NCBI GenBank assembly: GCA_029204225.1
Contig: CM055095.1
Location: forward strand, 22,514,006 to 22,578,005
Direction: 5' to 3'
Length of the DNA: 64,000 nucleotides
Source: Diphasiastrum complanatum
Lineage: Eukaryota > Streptophyta > Lycopodiopsida > Lycopodiales > Lycopodiaceae
Positions within the stretch are counted from its first letter, which is position 1. Every line of letters starts with the position of its first letter. The position numbers and the translations under genes were made by a program. Below, one piece after another: positions 11,420 through 22,112 of the stretch. The notes beneath the pieces were generated by a model. It was not told the DNA's origin. It worked only from the letters and a program-made list of their open reading frames with translations, and made no database searches.

Positions 11420-12000
11420 AAGGAGTCGGCGGATCCGAGTTTTTAAGTAGCAGACAGGTCGGAAAGGCCGTCAGAATAGGCGGATCTGAAGGATTTGCTT
11501 TTTTGATGGATATTTCAATGGCTTATTTTCTATTTATCAGATGCTTTAGGGTGCTGTAGATGATCCAGGTGAGGGTGCTGTAGATCCATAGTTGAGGGTG
11601 TTGTAGATCCAGACTTCCAGAGGGTCGGAATGCCTACCGGAATATACGAATTTGTGGGATTTGTTAAATCAGCGCCTATTCTGATGCCAAATCCTCAACT
11701 TGCCATCCAAATTTTTGGTGCACATACAAGATTCCATATGGATATTTGTTGTTCTTTTTATAAAATTAATTTGTTATAATTATTTTTTGTGGCAATGAAC
11801 TTAACAAACTACAATACTGATTTTTGTTTTGCAGGTTTCATTATTGGTTACTGGTCCGATCATCATCATTGCATTTGAGACACAAATTCTGTAGCAGATC
11901 TCAGAGGTACTTGCAGGGTCGAAATGGAGGTCGGAATAGACCATGTTGGTTTTAATAATATACCAATGTCTATTTCGAGGGCTGTTCCGACCTCACCTTG
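11420..12000. other. Probable CACTA subterminal region with GTCGGAA-type repeats
   Basis: Short words gtcggaa, cggatctg, gaggtcggaata and their inverse ttccgacc recur, near ggtcggaaaggccgtc, gggtcggaatgcc, ggtcggaatagacc and gctgttccgacc. Clusters of 10-20 bp motifs in both orientations are typical of CACTA subterminal regions, and an accessory transposase-type gene follows. No CACTA terminal repeat was found upstream, so the left end is unplaced. Confidence 0.35.
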
Positions 12001-12303
12001 CATGTTTTTTTGAGCTTTCCAATGATAGATATGTGAATTTTATGATACGTTTGTGAAGCTTAGTTGTTTTTTTGAGTAGAATCTTCAATTGTGATGACCA
12101 GTTCTATGATTTCCCCATGAGGCAATAGTTGTATGGGTTTTTGTTAGGAAATATTTGTATGCCGATTCTTTTGGCTCTAACACCATCCAAGCAGCTGACT
12201 ATCACAACTAGTAGCTATTCCAGGTACTTGTACAATTTTGTAGCAGTTTGTGTCCTATTTTTTGTGGTTGCCTTCCTCATAACAGGATAGGGTCTTATAG
12301 CTA

Positions 12304-12687
12304 TTGAGGGCTCGACGTGAGGCTCGTAGCTCCTCTCGATTGGTTGAGTACACATTATTGACTGAGGAGATTAAGTCGACTCCTCGTGTAGACCGGTCAC
12401 ATGTTTCCCCTTCCCGTGAGGGTCACTCCGACGAGGGTCGCACCCCCACCCATGGCGCTACTGCCAGTGCTTCCTCCCAACACTGTCGGGAGAGGAGGAG
12501 GAGCCACCTCCGTGTCTCCTGTTGTGGAGGATGTGGCGATGACCCTAGTCTCCCCAATGTGGTCATGAGTCCTGCATGTCCGCGTAGCACATCTAGTATG
12601 TCACACGATACTATGACTCTTGCATCTGTCACACCTCAGATTCTCGGCACGCCCACTTTCACCCCTCACATTTTCCCTCCCTCTTGA
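12304..12687 (+). pseudogene. Low-complexity 5' segment of the CACTA accessory gene
   Basis: An open frame of 127 codons rich in Ser, Arg, Pro and Thr (ARREARSSSRL near the start, RERRRSH mid-way) stops 300 bp before the conserved domain ORF. Its sequence is repeated about 2.1 kb downstream at 14450-14870 in matching order, including the RRRSHL...SCCG segment. That conservation suggests it was once part of the same gene, upstream of 12987. The intervening 12688-12986 is C-rich and carries frame breaks. Confidence 0.4.
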
Positions 12688-12986
12688 CCCACTACCACTG
12701 AGTTCTGTCCTCCCGGCTATACTCCGTGGGGTCACGTTTCACCATGGGATTTTTAGCCCACTCCCCTTCAGTCCCCCCCTATCTATTCTCCCATCCCAAC
12801 ATCCCCCATTGGCTATTCTCCCCTCGTTAAACCCCCCTTGCCTATTCTTCTCCCTAGTACACTACGTACACCCCACAACATCAGTATTTTCCCGTCGGAG
12901 GGGCATCTCCCATACATGAGGCCACCCCCGTAGACACTCCCAAGGCCACATCTCCCATACCGGAGGCCACCCTCGTAGACACTCCC

Positions 12987-13828
12987 ATGGCCACATCGCC
13001 ACCAGCTAACATTGCGTCATTGTATGACATAGATAGGGATGGTCACATCATTGAGGACGTTCATGGTAAGAGGGTCATCTCACGCATGAGGGAGCTCATG
13101 TATATCCACTTTTCCAGAGACATTTTTCATGACTGGCGCGATGTCAACGATGACCGCAAGAATCGTGTCATTGGCCAGCTGCGTAGTGAGTTCCCTGTCC
13201 CATACCAGGACATGAAATTTGCACGGAAATGGATGAGGAGCCGCATGGGAGCTGTGATGAGTCACCGCAAATCGGAGATCCAAGATGTAGTGAAAGCCGA
13301 GAGAAGCAGACCTTCCTTTGTGGAGAAAGAGGACTGGAAGTATGCGAAGAAAGAGTATCGAGATGATCCAGATCGCTTCAGGCAGCAACGAGAGGCAGCT
13401 AGAGTCCACGAGGGCTTCTCACTTGAGCCGTGGCAACGAGGGATATTTTCGAGCCCACTTTGTAAGTCTACCCTATACCCATTTGTGTAATTTGACTATT
13501 GATTGTTTTTTTTTTTTGCTCTTGGAGGTTTTTTGTAAGACACGTTGGAATAAAATGCTCTCTTTATATCATCAAAATTTAGAATGTTTTTGCAGTGGTC
13601 CGCCGTGGGGCGTTCTCCCACACAAATGACGAGTATATGTTTGCGTATTCCCACAGCATGCAGGCAGTACTCGAGTTATTGGAGAGGCAAGGCGTGCGTA
13701 CAAACTGGGATGCTGCTCCTCAGGTACGACATCAAATCCATTTTATGTTCTTAAAACTTGTTATTCTTTCCCACTCCCATACAAATTTTTGAAAGACTAA
13801 TTCATGTGTCTTGCGCATGTAGAAATAA
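12987..13828 (+). CDS. CACTA (En/Spm) transposase-associated accessory protein
   Basis: Exons 12987-13461, 13596-13723 and 13823-13828 join in phase (tttgtaagt donor, tttttgcag acceptor, caggtacg donor, gcatgtag acceptor) to give about 202 residues ending Lys-stop. The core resembles the plant transposase (Ptta/En/Spm) or Transposase_24 family: W50 in FHDWRDV, a Lys/Arg-rich helix, LRSEFPVP, ARKWMRSRMG near 73-82, MSHRKSEI, and a late EKEDWKYAKKEY. Exon 2 adds RGAFSHTNDEYMFAYSHSM, which fits the usual continuation. These proteins are encoded beside the CACTA transposase and are thought to bind element ends. No DDE transposase is visible here, so the element is non-autonomous or truncated. The true start may lie upstream. 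Confidence 0.6.
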
Positions 13829-14449
13829 CAAGCTCCACATGACGGAGACGATGAGGAGGAATTAGATAGATCTAGCTAGTGTTTTTGCTCTATAGTAGCC
13901 TTTCCATGTTTATAGACACTTATGTACATGTTTTTACATCTATCATTTTTATTCGTACATTTGCCAACCATCTTTCGATGCAGCTGGTTTTTTATGTAAT
14001 CTTGAACCTTGACTAGTTATGTGATTGAACTGTATTTGGCCCTAAACCATGTAGAAATGTTTTATTTATTTATTATAAAGTGTAATTATTGTGGTTAACG
14101 TGTGATTATTGTGGTGTACTGTAATTTATTCATCTATGGTTGAATGCAAAGAGTCATTTTTTTTTGTTTGACCCTAAACCCTTAACTCATTTATTTGAAT
14201 TTATTTCTTGCACTCATTAACTCTACATGGTTGTATTTTCTAAAAATATCTTTTATTGCTTGTAGAGACTATCTCAAGCATATCCTCGTGACACATCTCC
14301 AAAGTCACGGATCTGGCCGCAATCGCGGGTTGTCCCATTTTTCATCCATGAGTGACGATGAGGTCCTCAGTTATATGGATGGGATGTCTCCCCTCACATG
14401 CAGGCAAGATCATGGAGAGACTACGGGCTTGTTGGGATGCACGGAGTTT

Positions 14450-15450
14450 AGGTAGGTTGTCCACATCATCTCGTTCTGAGGAGATCCAGTCCCCACAACC
14501 CTCCGACCGAGGTGTTTCCCCCCTTCCACGAGGGTCTATCCGGCAGGAGTCCCTCCCCCGCGCACTCTAATGCTAGTGCCTCTTCCCGACATTCCGGCTA
14601 GGAAAAGAGAGATCGTAGGAGGAGTCACCTTAGCAGCGGCTCTTGTTGTGGTAGTGACACCGATGATGTCGTGCTTCATGCGGCCTCGAGTCCCGCACAT
14701 CCATCTAGCAGGCCTCGTCGTAGGGATTCCTTACTTCGACAAACCCTAACTCAAGAATTAACACGGATGGCACATGATATTTTGACTCCTGCATCTGTCG
14801 CACCTGATTATCCCGACACCCCCACACTCTCTCCTCACATTTTTTCTTCTTCGGTACGGCTCTCCATGGCACCGTGATCCCTCTTGCCAGGCCACTCCAC
14901 CCCTTCAAGACACTCACAACATTACGAGTATACAAATTCTAGCTTATATCTCTCTATGGCAACCTAAAAAAGCGAATGGAGATAGCAGGGCCCTCACACC
15001 TGGGTAGTGGTGGCCAAGTTCTTTTTATGCCCATTTCGTAAGTCTCCTCACCCATAAGTTGAATATGATATTGTCGTAATTCATATTTTATATGTGGATT
15101 TGTTTAAATTAAATTACAATCACTGATTTTTTGGTTCATGCAAAAATCTGCCGTAAATCGGTCTCCCACAAAAGAGGAGTACAAGTATGCATATTCCAAC
15201 AACATGTGATCATTACTCAAATTATTGGAGAGACAAGGAGTGCGAATTGACTGGGATGGATATTCAAAGGTATGTATAATGGTTTCAACATACATTTTGA
15301 CTTCACCACATTCATTTGGTCTAACATCATCACTTACAAAATTTACACATCGTCGTTGCACGCAGGTATCGTAGTCCTAGTCTCATGCATCGCAGTCGCA
15401 TGAGTCTGATGACCATGGCGAGGATGGGGACGATTCAGCTGGATCTAGTA
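14450..15450 (+). pseudogene. Second, degenerate copy of the CACTA accessory gene
   Basis: This segment repeats the order seen at 12304-13830: a Ser/Arg/Pro-rich part (SEEIQSPQP, RRRSHL, SCCGSDTDD, ILTPASVAP), then an exon-2 homologue at about 15150-15277 (EEYKYAYSNN, LLERQGVRIDW) followed by a gtatgt donor. The offset is about 2.1 kb early but about 1.55 kb late, so roughly 570 bp holding the conserved Ptta-like domain is missing. A stop interrupts the exon-2 homologue. It is a tandem duplicate that lost its main domain. Confidence 0.55.
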
Positions 15451-15699
15451 CGTAGGCATTTCATTCTGATATATATCTGTAATTGGAACATTTATGTATC
15501 AATATATATAATTTGTTTAAGTTAAGTCCTCTACATGGATCTTCAATTGCATGGAGTCCAGTTTTAGGACAAAATGGAGCCATTTGACAGTTATAATGAT
15601 GTCCATGGGAGAACCCTGTAGCTTCTTAGCAGCCTCCCATTGTTGTTTGACACGGTCTGAATTTTCAGGATATCCTTTTACACAAACTTCAAGTCTTCC

Positions 15700-16010
15700 T
15701 TGTGCCTTGATTCGGATGGATATTCTAGATCTGAGGTATATATGGCTTCAAGATATACTTTAACTTCACTACATTCATGTGGTCTGATTTTCACTCTCAT
15801 CACATTTCTCAAATAACTGAATTATCTTCATTGGATGCAGGTATCACAGTCTCAATCCCATGCATCGCAGTCACATGAATCTGATTGCGACGTCAATGGC
15901 AAGGAGACTAGATCTAATTATAATTAGGTATTCCAATAATCCAATTTGTAACATATCCCGGTACTTGGAACATTTATGTATGAATATATATTCGTTGAGT
16001 TTAAGTTTCC
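15700..16010 (+). repeat. Third partial copy of the accessory gene 3' end
   Basis: From tggatattc at about 15717 to gaacatttatgta near 15975, this repeats 15255-15520: the same ggtatatatgg/ggtatgtataatgg donor region, tcactacattcatgtggtctga, ggatgcaggtatc, catgcatcgcagtc and gaatctgat words, in the same order with about 450 bp offset. Confidence 0.65.
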
Positions 16011-16139
16011 TTCATCAATTTTTAAGTGCTTAAAATGTAACTCAAATACATTTTGCAAATTTTTTTATTAACAATAATGAACAAATGATTTCGCTTATCA
16101 ACTTCATAAGAAGTGGTGCAAAAGACTCATGGGGTCAGA

Positions 16140-16519
16140 TGGAGTCCATTTATAGGGCAGAATAGAGCCAGTAAATTGGCTCCATTCTGTCCCCTTTTTT
16201 TTTTTTGATGTTTTAACCCTTGGAATAATTCTCGGAACAGGGTGCCATTTTGATAGGGATATACCAAGGGATGGCCCTCGGTATATCCCTCGGTAGAAAC
16301 AGAGCACCAACTGCCTTTTTAGAGGGATAGCCCGTAGTATATCCCTCGGTATCCCCATTCTATAAACAACGTAGGAATGAGATGAAGAAGCCTCGATTAT
16401 CGATGTTCCGAGGCATACTTCATGGTGTATACCGAGGTTTATGATATTTTTTCAAAAAAAAAAAAAATCTTCATAAAAACCTTGGTAATAGGGTCGAAAT
16501 CCTCCAAAATGTTGTAGTG
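16140..16519. mobile_element. CACTA transposon terminal region (right end)
   Basis: Reading inward from 16519 the sequence is CACTACAACATTTTGG, matching the CACTA-type terminal repeat. Inside it lie several copies of a palindromic subterminal word: ccctcggtatatccctcggt (16278), tatatccctcggtatcccc (16337), ccgaggcatac and ataccgagg up to 16438. The three bases after the end are aat. The left partner was not found, so I cannot confirm that the accessory gene at 13 kb belongs to the same element, though its orientation and distance fit. Confidence 0.55.
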
Positions 16520-17420
16520 AATACCAAGCATACAATAAATCAAATTCGTATAGAGTCATCACAGTCAAAGATATCATATTGACCAAACTTAACAACCAGC
16601 AAAAGCTTTGAGTTGAGGAGAATATGCTCACCTGCATCCATCCACAACAACAATCATGTTAAAGCAGGGACATTAGAGTGGAAACTACAAGTGCCTACAC
16701 ATATTCTCAGTTGTTATCCATGTCGCAACAAGTAGTCATTGCCAGGTGACTCTAATTTTGTCCATATCATGAGTAAAAGTCGGACATTAATTAAGCTCTA
16801 CTCAAACTCACAAAATTATAAAGTTAACAATGTATAATCAGTGCTTGAAAGTTATCAATTACATAAGTACGACTAAAGTAGATAATTAAATCCAGACTAG
16901 TATTAAAGTAGAGCTAAAAAGTATTTGTCAATACCCTTTTCAAAATGCTTATCGAGACACCATACCTTATCCTAATTAACAACTTTGAGAAATATTTATT
17001 ACACTATCAATTTCAAATTGTCAGGACATTACCATCCACAAAAAAGTATATATAAACTTTAACAGACAGGTCTAATCCAAGTCATATAACTAAACCCATC
17101 ATACGATTTATATTAGAAATAGTCAAAGTGTAACCAAAGGTTTAAACAAAAAGTAGTACACTGCAAAGGAAACCTAGTTAATGAAAGTTAAGCATCAACA
17201 AGTGGTAAATTTATGATCATTTCATGGCACTTCAACTCTTCATACTTGTTAGTAGTGACAACCATATTGAAGGGATTAGAAGAATGTTCACACGAATTTT
17301 TTCATTGTTAACATTAAGAGTGTTGTGCGAAGTCTGATCAAAAGAACTCAAGACAGTTTGTTCATTGTGATCATAGTGACCGAAACAAGCAAGTAAATCA
17401 TGAGAGCATTTCTTAAATAG

Positions 17421-17488
<68 letters not shown>

Positions 17489-18740
17489 TTTATTAGCAAG
17501 CAGATTTTGGCGAGCACTCTTGTGAGAAATTGTATGGTGGTGAGCACTTCTCTAACATGAGAATTTTTATAACATTATTGTTGTTTGGGTTTAGGAATGA
17601 AAGTGTGGCTTAGATAAGGCTTATTAGATTACTTAGATCAAGAATAGATCTAGATAGCTCATTGCCTAAGAGCTCCACCTTCACCAGTCTCCCACTGTTG
17701 CAAACACCATTGGGTATTGCAAAAAAGAATAAATTATTTATAAAGCAAACTATGTGTATTAGCAAAAAAATACATCAATATCCAAAATGAAAAAAAAAAT
17801 TGTTAAATTTGAAAAGATGTCGACCTTGGAATTACACCAAATTTGATGACGTTTGGCCATCTTCTTCTTCTTTTATTGATTTTGAACTAAGAAATCAATG
17901 AAAAGAAAAGTTTGGGTGGCCTGAAAAAGCCTAGCATCGGCATTTTGTGTTATTGGTAGACTAGATCTCTAAATCAAGACGTGACTCTTATCACTACACC
18001 AAAAACAATCCAAACAGACTTTATCCCAAGGACTTCACCACATTTCTGATTAGTGTCCAAATTGCTAGTAAAAGAGGAGCACAATTCACGGGTTTATTTC
18101 TCTCTTTAGGAACTGTTGATAGATTAGATAGTAATCTATAGTTCTAACAAACCCAAATTTGGCCACCAAGGTGCAAACTTTATGGTTTGCTTTATATCCT
18201 GGCTGCAAAAGATTAGCTTTACTAAATTCGAATAGATATAAAAAAAAATTCACAAATAATCTTCACAAAGTATAGAAAAGTGTTGAAGAGAAACTTCAAC
18301 TATTAAGAGTGTTTATTACTTTTGGGAACATGTGATACAATAAAGAACAAGTATGTATCTAGACAGACAAGCTCGATCCCAAGAAGTAATAACTTATTGC
18401 CATTACCCCATTTTATTCCAAATATTATGAAGTATTCTTGGTAAACTAGAGCAACTTCTAAACACCTAAACCACCCACCAAGGTGGACAAACTGGCGAAA
18501 AGCATTACCTTTACTCGACCTCGAGGACCCAATATCTAAAGAGCGAGGTGAGGTCAGTGTCTTAGAAGGGAGACAATATGCTAGATTCTTAGGCCCAAGG
18601 AAGTCTAGTAAGAAGAAGACTGGCCTAGAAGCCAAGAGGGCCACAACCAGAACATTCTGAAGGGACATAGACCTAAACCTGAAGGGAGAAAAAACTAAGT
18701 CAAGTCATAGAAAATCTGAAGCTGGAGATAGGACTCTGGT
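16520..18740. other. Unassigned DNA
   Basis: No gene is supported. CACTACACCAAAAAC at 17992 is a lone CACTA-like terminus without a visible partner. The 121-codon minus-strand ORF at 18303-18668 has no recognised domain. Confidence 0.4.
17422..17487. repeat. (TG)n microsatellite
   Basis: 33 uninterrupted TG units. Confidence 0.97.
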
Positions 18741-18742
18741 AG

Positions 18743-19215
18743 GTGGTCCAATTGTCATCCACTATCGAACATATTGTCAAACACATGATAAAATTCTCTC
18801 CCGTACCCAAACTATTGGAAGTTCTTACAATAGAAAAAGTAGATGCAGACCTACCAGATCGCTATTGTTCTAAAGTAGATGTGTTGATAGATGGCCTAGT
18901 CATATCAGGAGCCATAGTTGATGTAGGGTTGGCCATAAACATCATCAGCCTTGAACTAGCAGATCGGCTAGGGTTCACACTCAACCACCCTAACAACCTC
19001 TAAGTTAGCTAACAACTCTATCATCAAACTAGAGAGAGAGCTTAATAACGTCTCCATCACCGTGGCTGGCAAGACCATTCAAGTGGACTTCTATTTTATG
19101 AGAATGTAAGTTGGAAACATGGGATATTTAATACTACTGGGACGACCATGGCTTAGACTTAGCAATTGCATTGTCAGGAGTGCTTATCTTTTTGAGGGGT
19201 AGAGAGCGCACGGTA
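18743..19215 (+). pseudogene. Ty3/gypsy aspartic protease relic
   Basis: The ORF 18743-19003 has the retropepsin layout VDVLIDG, GAIVDVGLAINIIS, LADRLGF. The active-site triad that should read D-T/S-G is D60-V-G62, so the catalytic Thr is lost. About 110 bp later, in another frame, the C-terminal protease motif LLGRPWLR appears (about 19117-19155), the same motif as in the gypsy element at 63.6 kb. Frameshifts and the active-site change make it non-functional. Neither gag nor RT flanks it. Confidence 0.65.
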
Positions 19216-19219
19216 GTAG

Positions 19220-20340
19220 ATGGCTATCCAAAGGTGCCTCAGTTTGAGAGGGCACCAATACCTACATCTAAATGGGAAGAAGCCTCTAGTAGTGAGGACG
19301 ATACCATCTAGCTTGAAGTCTTTTAATGAAGAAATTGCAACCTTGCACATCGACTCCCTTTCTGAATTTTTAGAACGAAAATTTTTAAGGGAGAAGAAGG
19401 TCGTTTTGCCCTTTGGGCCCCTTCAAAAAAAAATTTCATCGTCGATTTCAATCCAACGGTTAATAATACCTACAATCTCGATCGTAGATCCCCTTGGACC
19501 ACAATCCTACGGCTACGTGCGTTCCAATGCATCAAACGAGATTCATCCACATGCTAAAGCCCTCTATACACAACTCCACATTCCTAGGTGAGGGCGCCAC
19601 GCCTCCTCCCTCCATTTTCTAGTTTCTCTCTTACCATGGCCATCTGCTTCAGCTCGTTCTAAGCTATCTATGGAGGATGTCATTTGAACTTACATCATAC
19701 TACACCCTACCTTTTCCCGAAAGAAACTTCCATATCCCAATTTGGTTGAGAATCGATTGCAAATAGCTAGTTTTTCCAAAAAACTATAGTTTCTTGGCAT
19801 TAAATCCTACATAGGTCTTTCTCAAGCAATTCTCAGCCTCATTTTGAAATTTTTCTTGTAGCTCTCCACCATACTAAGGTCACCCCACCTCTATCTCAGT
19901 AATGCAATTTATGGCTCATCGATTGGTGTAGAATTGTCTGCAAATAGTCTGCTTTACTAAGAAATTTGCCAATAACTCATAGAACTGGAAAATTCAATAA
20001 TTTTCTCATTTTTTCACTCGACCGATCCCTATAAATTGCCATGGCCAAATATCACTACTCTTTGAAACTCCTCTACAAATCTTGTTGGACCAAAAAATTA
20101 TGTATATAGTGAATTCTCTGTCTCAAAAAATAGTTTCCTCTAAAAACCACCAAAACTACAAGTTTTTGCAAATTTTTGCTAAATTCTTTCAGAATTGTTT
20201 TACTTCAACCACTATGAATCCTTCCCCAAAGATTAGACCAAAGGAACCTTTATGTTACTTGACCTCCGAACCACCTATACTGGGTACGAAATCCTTTCTT
20301 CTAAGACACTTCATGTGCTAGCTTTCATGGTGAAAGACGT
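19220..20340. other. Unassigned DNA
   Basis: A 123-codon ORF (19220-19591) follows the protease relic in the same orientation but shows no RT motif. The rest is AT-rich without recognisable genes. Confidence 0.4.
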
Positions 20341-20610
20341 TGTTACATACATATGTAACTAGCAGTACTTCAGTGACCCCTATATGTCCATTTAGTGTTG
20401 GGGACTAAATGACAAGTTACCCTTGGATAAGGGGTACCCTTAGGATAAGGAGTACCCTTGGATAAGGGATACCCTTGGATAGGTGCCTTTAGATAAGGGC
20501 AGGCAAGTGACTATACCTTGGTCGGAGGTATGGAATCAGGGGAGATAGAGTGTTTTATTGTGTGTAGTATGTTTAGGGTTTGGATCTTGCTTATTATAAA
20601 GACCTCCACC
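20341..20610 (+). repeat. Left LTR (partial) of the chromovirus
   Basis: Begins tgttacatacatatgtaact and matches the repeat at 29516 through agtacttcagtgacccctat, ttagtgttgggg, accttggtcggaggtatgga and tttagggtttggatcttgct. Compared with the right copy it lacks about 400 bp after atggaatcag and has extra copies of an acccttggataagg repeat. Confidence 0.7.
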
Positions 20611-20929
20611 AATAATCACTAGCCAAGCAAGCTGCAGCAAAGCAATACGAGGGAATCGGATGGTGGACAAACCAACCCAACCAAACCTAGATCTTACGGA
20701 TCTAGCCCCCAAGCTATAAATCAATCTCAAAGAGGAATGAGGGATCACACCAGCAGCATACGACTACTAGTCTCACAATCAAGGATACACTAGTGAGAGC
20801 CCAATAGGTATACTTATACCCTCTAAGGCCCATGCACCACTAGTAGTGCAATGTACAACCATTAATTATGACCATATGCACATAAGGGCCCCAATTCCCT
20901 TATAGTCATAACTAACTTACAGGTTGTTG

Positions 20930-21300
20930 TTCTACTGATCTCTGGGTTAGTTCTTGTATCCAAGATCCTTCCGGATTCAAGTCGAGACACACCCGATAAT
21001 TTATCCAACAGGTCCAATTGATCTCCAAAACCAAGATGCGATCCCTCACGTAGATTCTTCTTGAGTCAGCTTACGTGAAAAACCAGATGCATTTGAGTTC
21101 CTTATGGGAGGTCCAACTGGTAAGCTAAGGATCGAATCTTTTTCAAGATCTGATATGGTCCTCTATACCTAGGGGACAATTTGTAATGCTTGTCGATACA
21201 CATTACACTAGAATCCTTCGGGATTCTCAAATACACCCAATCCCCCACTCGAAAGTCTCGAGGCGATCTTTTCAGATTAGCATAATGTCGGTTTCTATCC
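20930..21300 (-). pseudogene. Ty3/gypsy integrase C-terminal fragment
   Basis: On the minus strand the text reads NLKRSPRDFRVGDWVYLRIP, then CIDKHYKLSPRYRGPYQILKK, AYQLDLP, a stop, and LVFHVS. This is the integrase C-terminal domain joined to the pre-chromodomain segment of a gypsy element. It lies antisense inside the chromovirus and is a separate insertion. The short relic at 10785-10975 is its nearest relative in the window. Confidence 0.65.
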
Positions 21301-21402
21301 TAGGCACACTGGACATTCTCACGTGCTATCTATCACCTATATTTAGCATGTACTGATGAAAGCATTAAGGAAGTAGAACTTGTTCAAGTTATACTTAATG
21401 GC

Positions 21403-22041
21403 TTGTTGGATGATCATGCTAATCTTGTTCAAAGTTTTGCTATTCAAAAGACTTTGCCAAGTATTGTGTATTTGCAAGAGATCTTGGTGAATGAGGAGTA
21501 TAGGCTTCAATCAAGAGGAGGTGGATCTACATCGACATCTCAATATGAAGAGGAGGCTATGTTCATCAAAGGCAAGTTCAAAGGCAAAGGCAAAGGCAAG
21601 TGGTCTAAAGGGCAAGATCAAGGTGAGACTTCTTCTTTTGGCAAAAAGAAAGATAAGTCTAAGTTGAAATGCTTTTACTGTGGAATCAAAGGGCATTTTG
21701 CAAATGAATGTTTGAAGAAGCAAAGAGATGAAGGTAGCAAGCAAATCAACTTTACTACTAATGATGAGGATCTAGGTGGTGGTGATTCTCTTTTGATGTG
21801 TTCTTCAAGTCCAATATCAAGTGAAGGTGACAAAGATTCATGGTGGATTGATAGTGGAGCTAGTTCACACATGACTAGTCACAAGCAGTTCTTTACTTCT
21901 TTGGTCACTTATGATGGAGCCAAGAAAGCAATTCACATGGCCAATGGTGGTGAGTGTGTGATTGAAGGTATCGGTTCAATTCCTATTTGTCTCTCTACTA
22001 ATAGGAAAGCAAGACTTGATGGTGTTCTTTACATTCCTTAA
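21403..22041 (+). CDS. Copia gag-protease polyprotein fragment
   Basis: 212 codons hold the C-terminal part of gag, a CCHC zinc knuckle CFYCGIKGHFANEC (nucleic-acid binding) preceded by Lys/Gly-rich repeats, and the retropepsin active site WWIDSGASSHM. VLYIP ends the ORF at a TAA; the same frame continues past it with LSKNLLSVGQ, so a single nonsense mutation interrupts the polyprotein. GAG-pre-integrase text (RQGRLFKLDAFVM) resumes in another frame at about 22155. The gag N-terminus lies upstream of the ATG without a start in this element. Confidence 0.75.
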   Translation: MLDDHANLVQSFAIQKTLPSIVYLQEILVNEEYRLQSRGGGSTSTSQYEEEAMFIKGKFKGKGKGKWSKGQDQGETSSFGKKKDKSKLKCFYCGIKGHFANECLKKQRDEGSKQINFTTNDEDLGGGDSLLMCSSSPISSEGDKDSWWIDSGASSHMTSHKQFFTSLVTYDGAKKAIHMANGGECVIEGIGSIPICLSTNRKARLDGVLYIP

Positions 22042-22112
22042 CTTTCAAAGAATTTGTTAAGTGTTGGTCAAATGATAGAGAAAGGGTACATGGTAAAGTT
22101 TGGTGGTGATCC

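Noticed and set aside
13080-13409. 109-codon minus-strand ORF
   Set aside because: Shadow of the CACTA accessory gene exon on the other strand.
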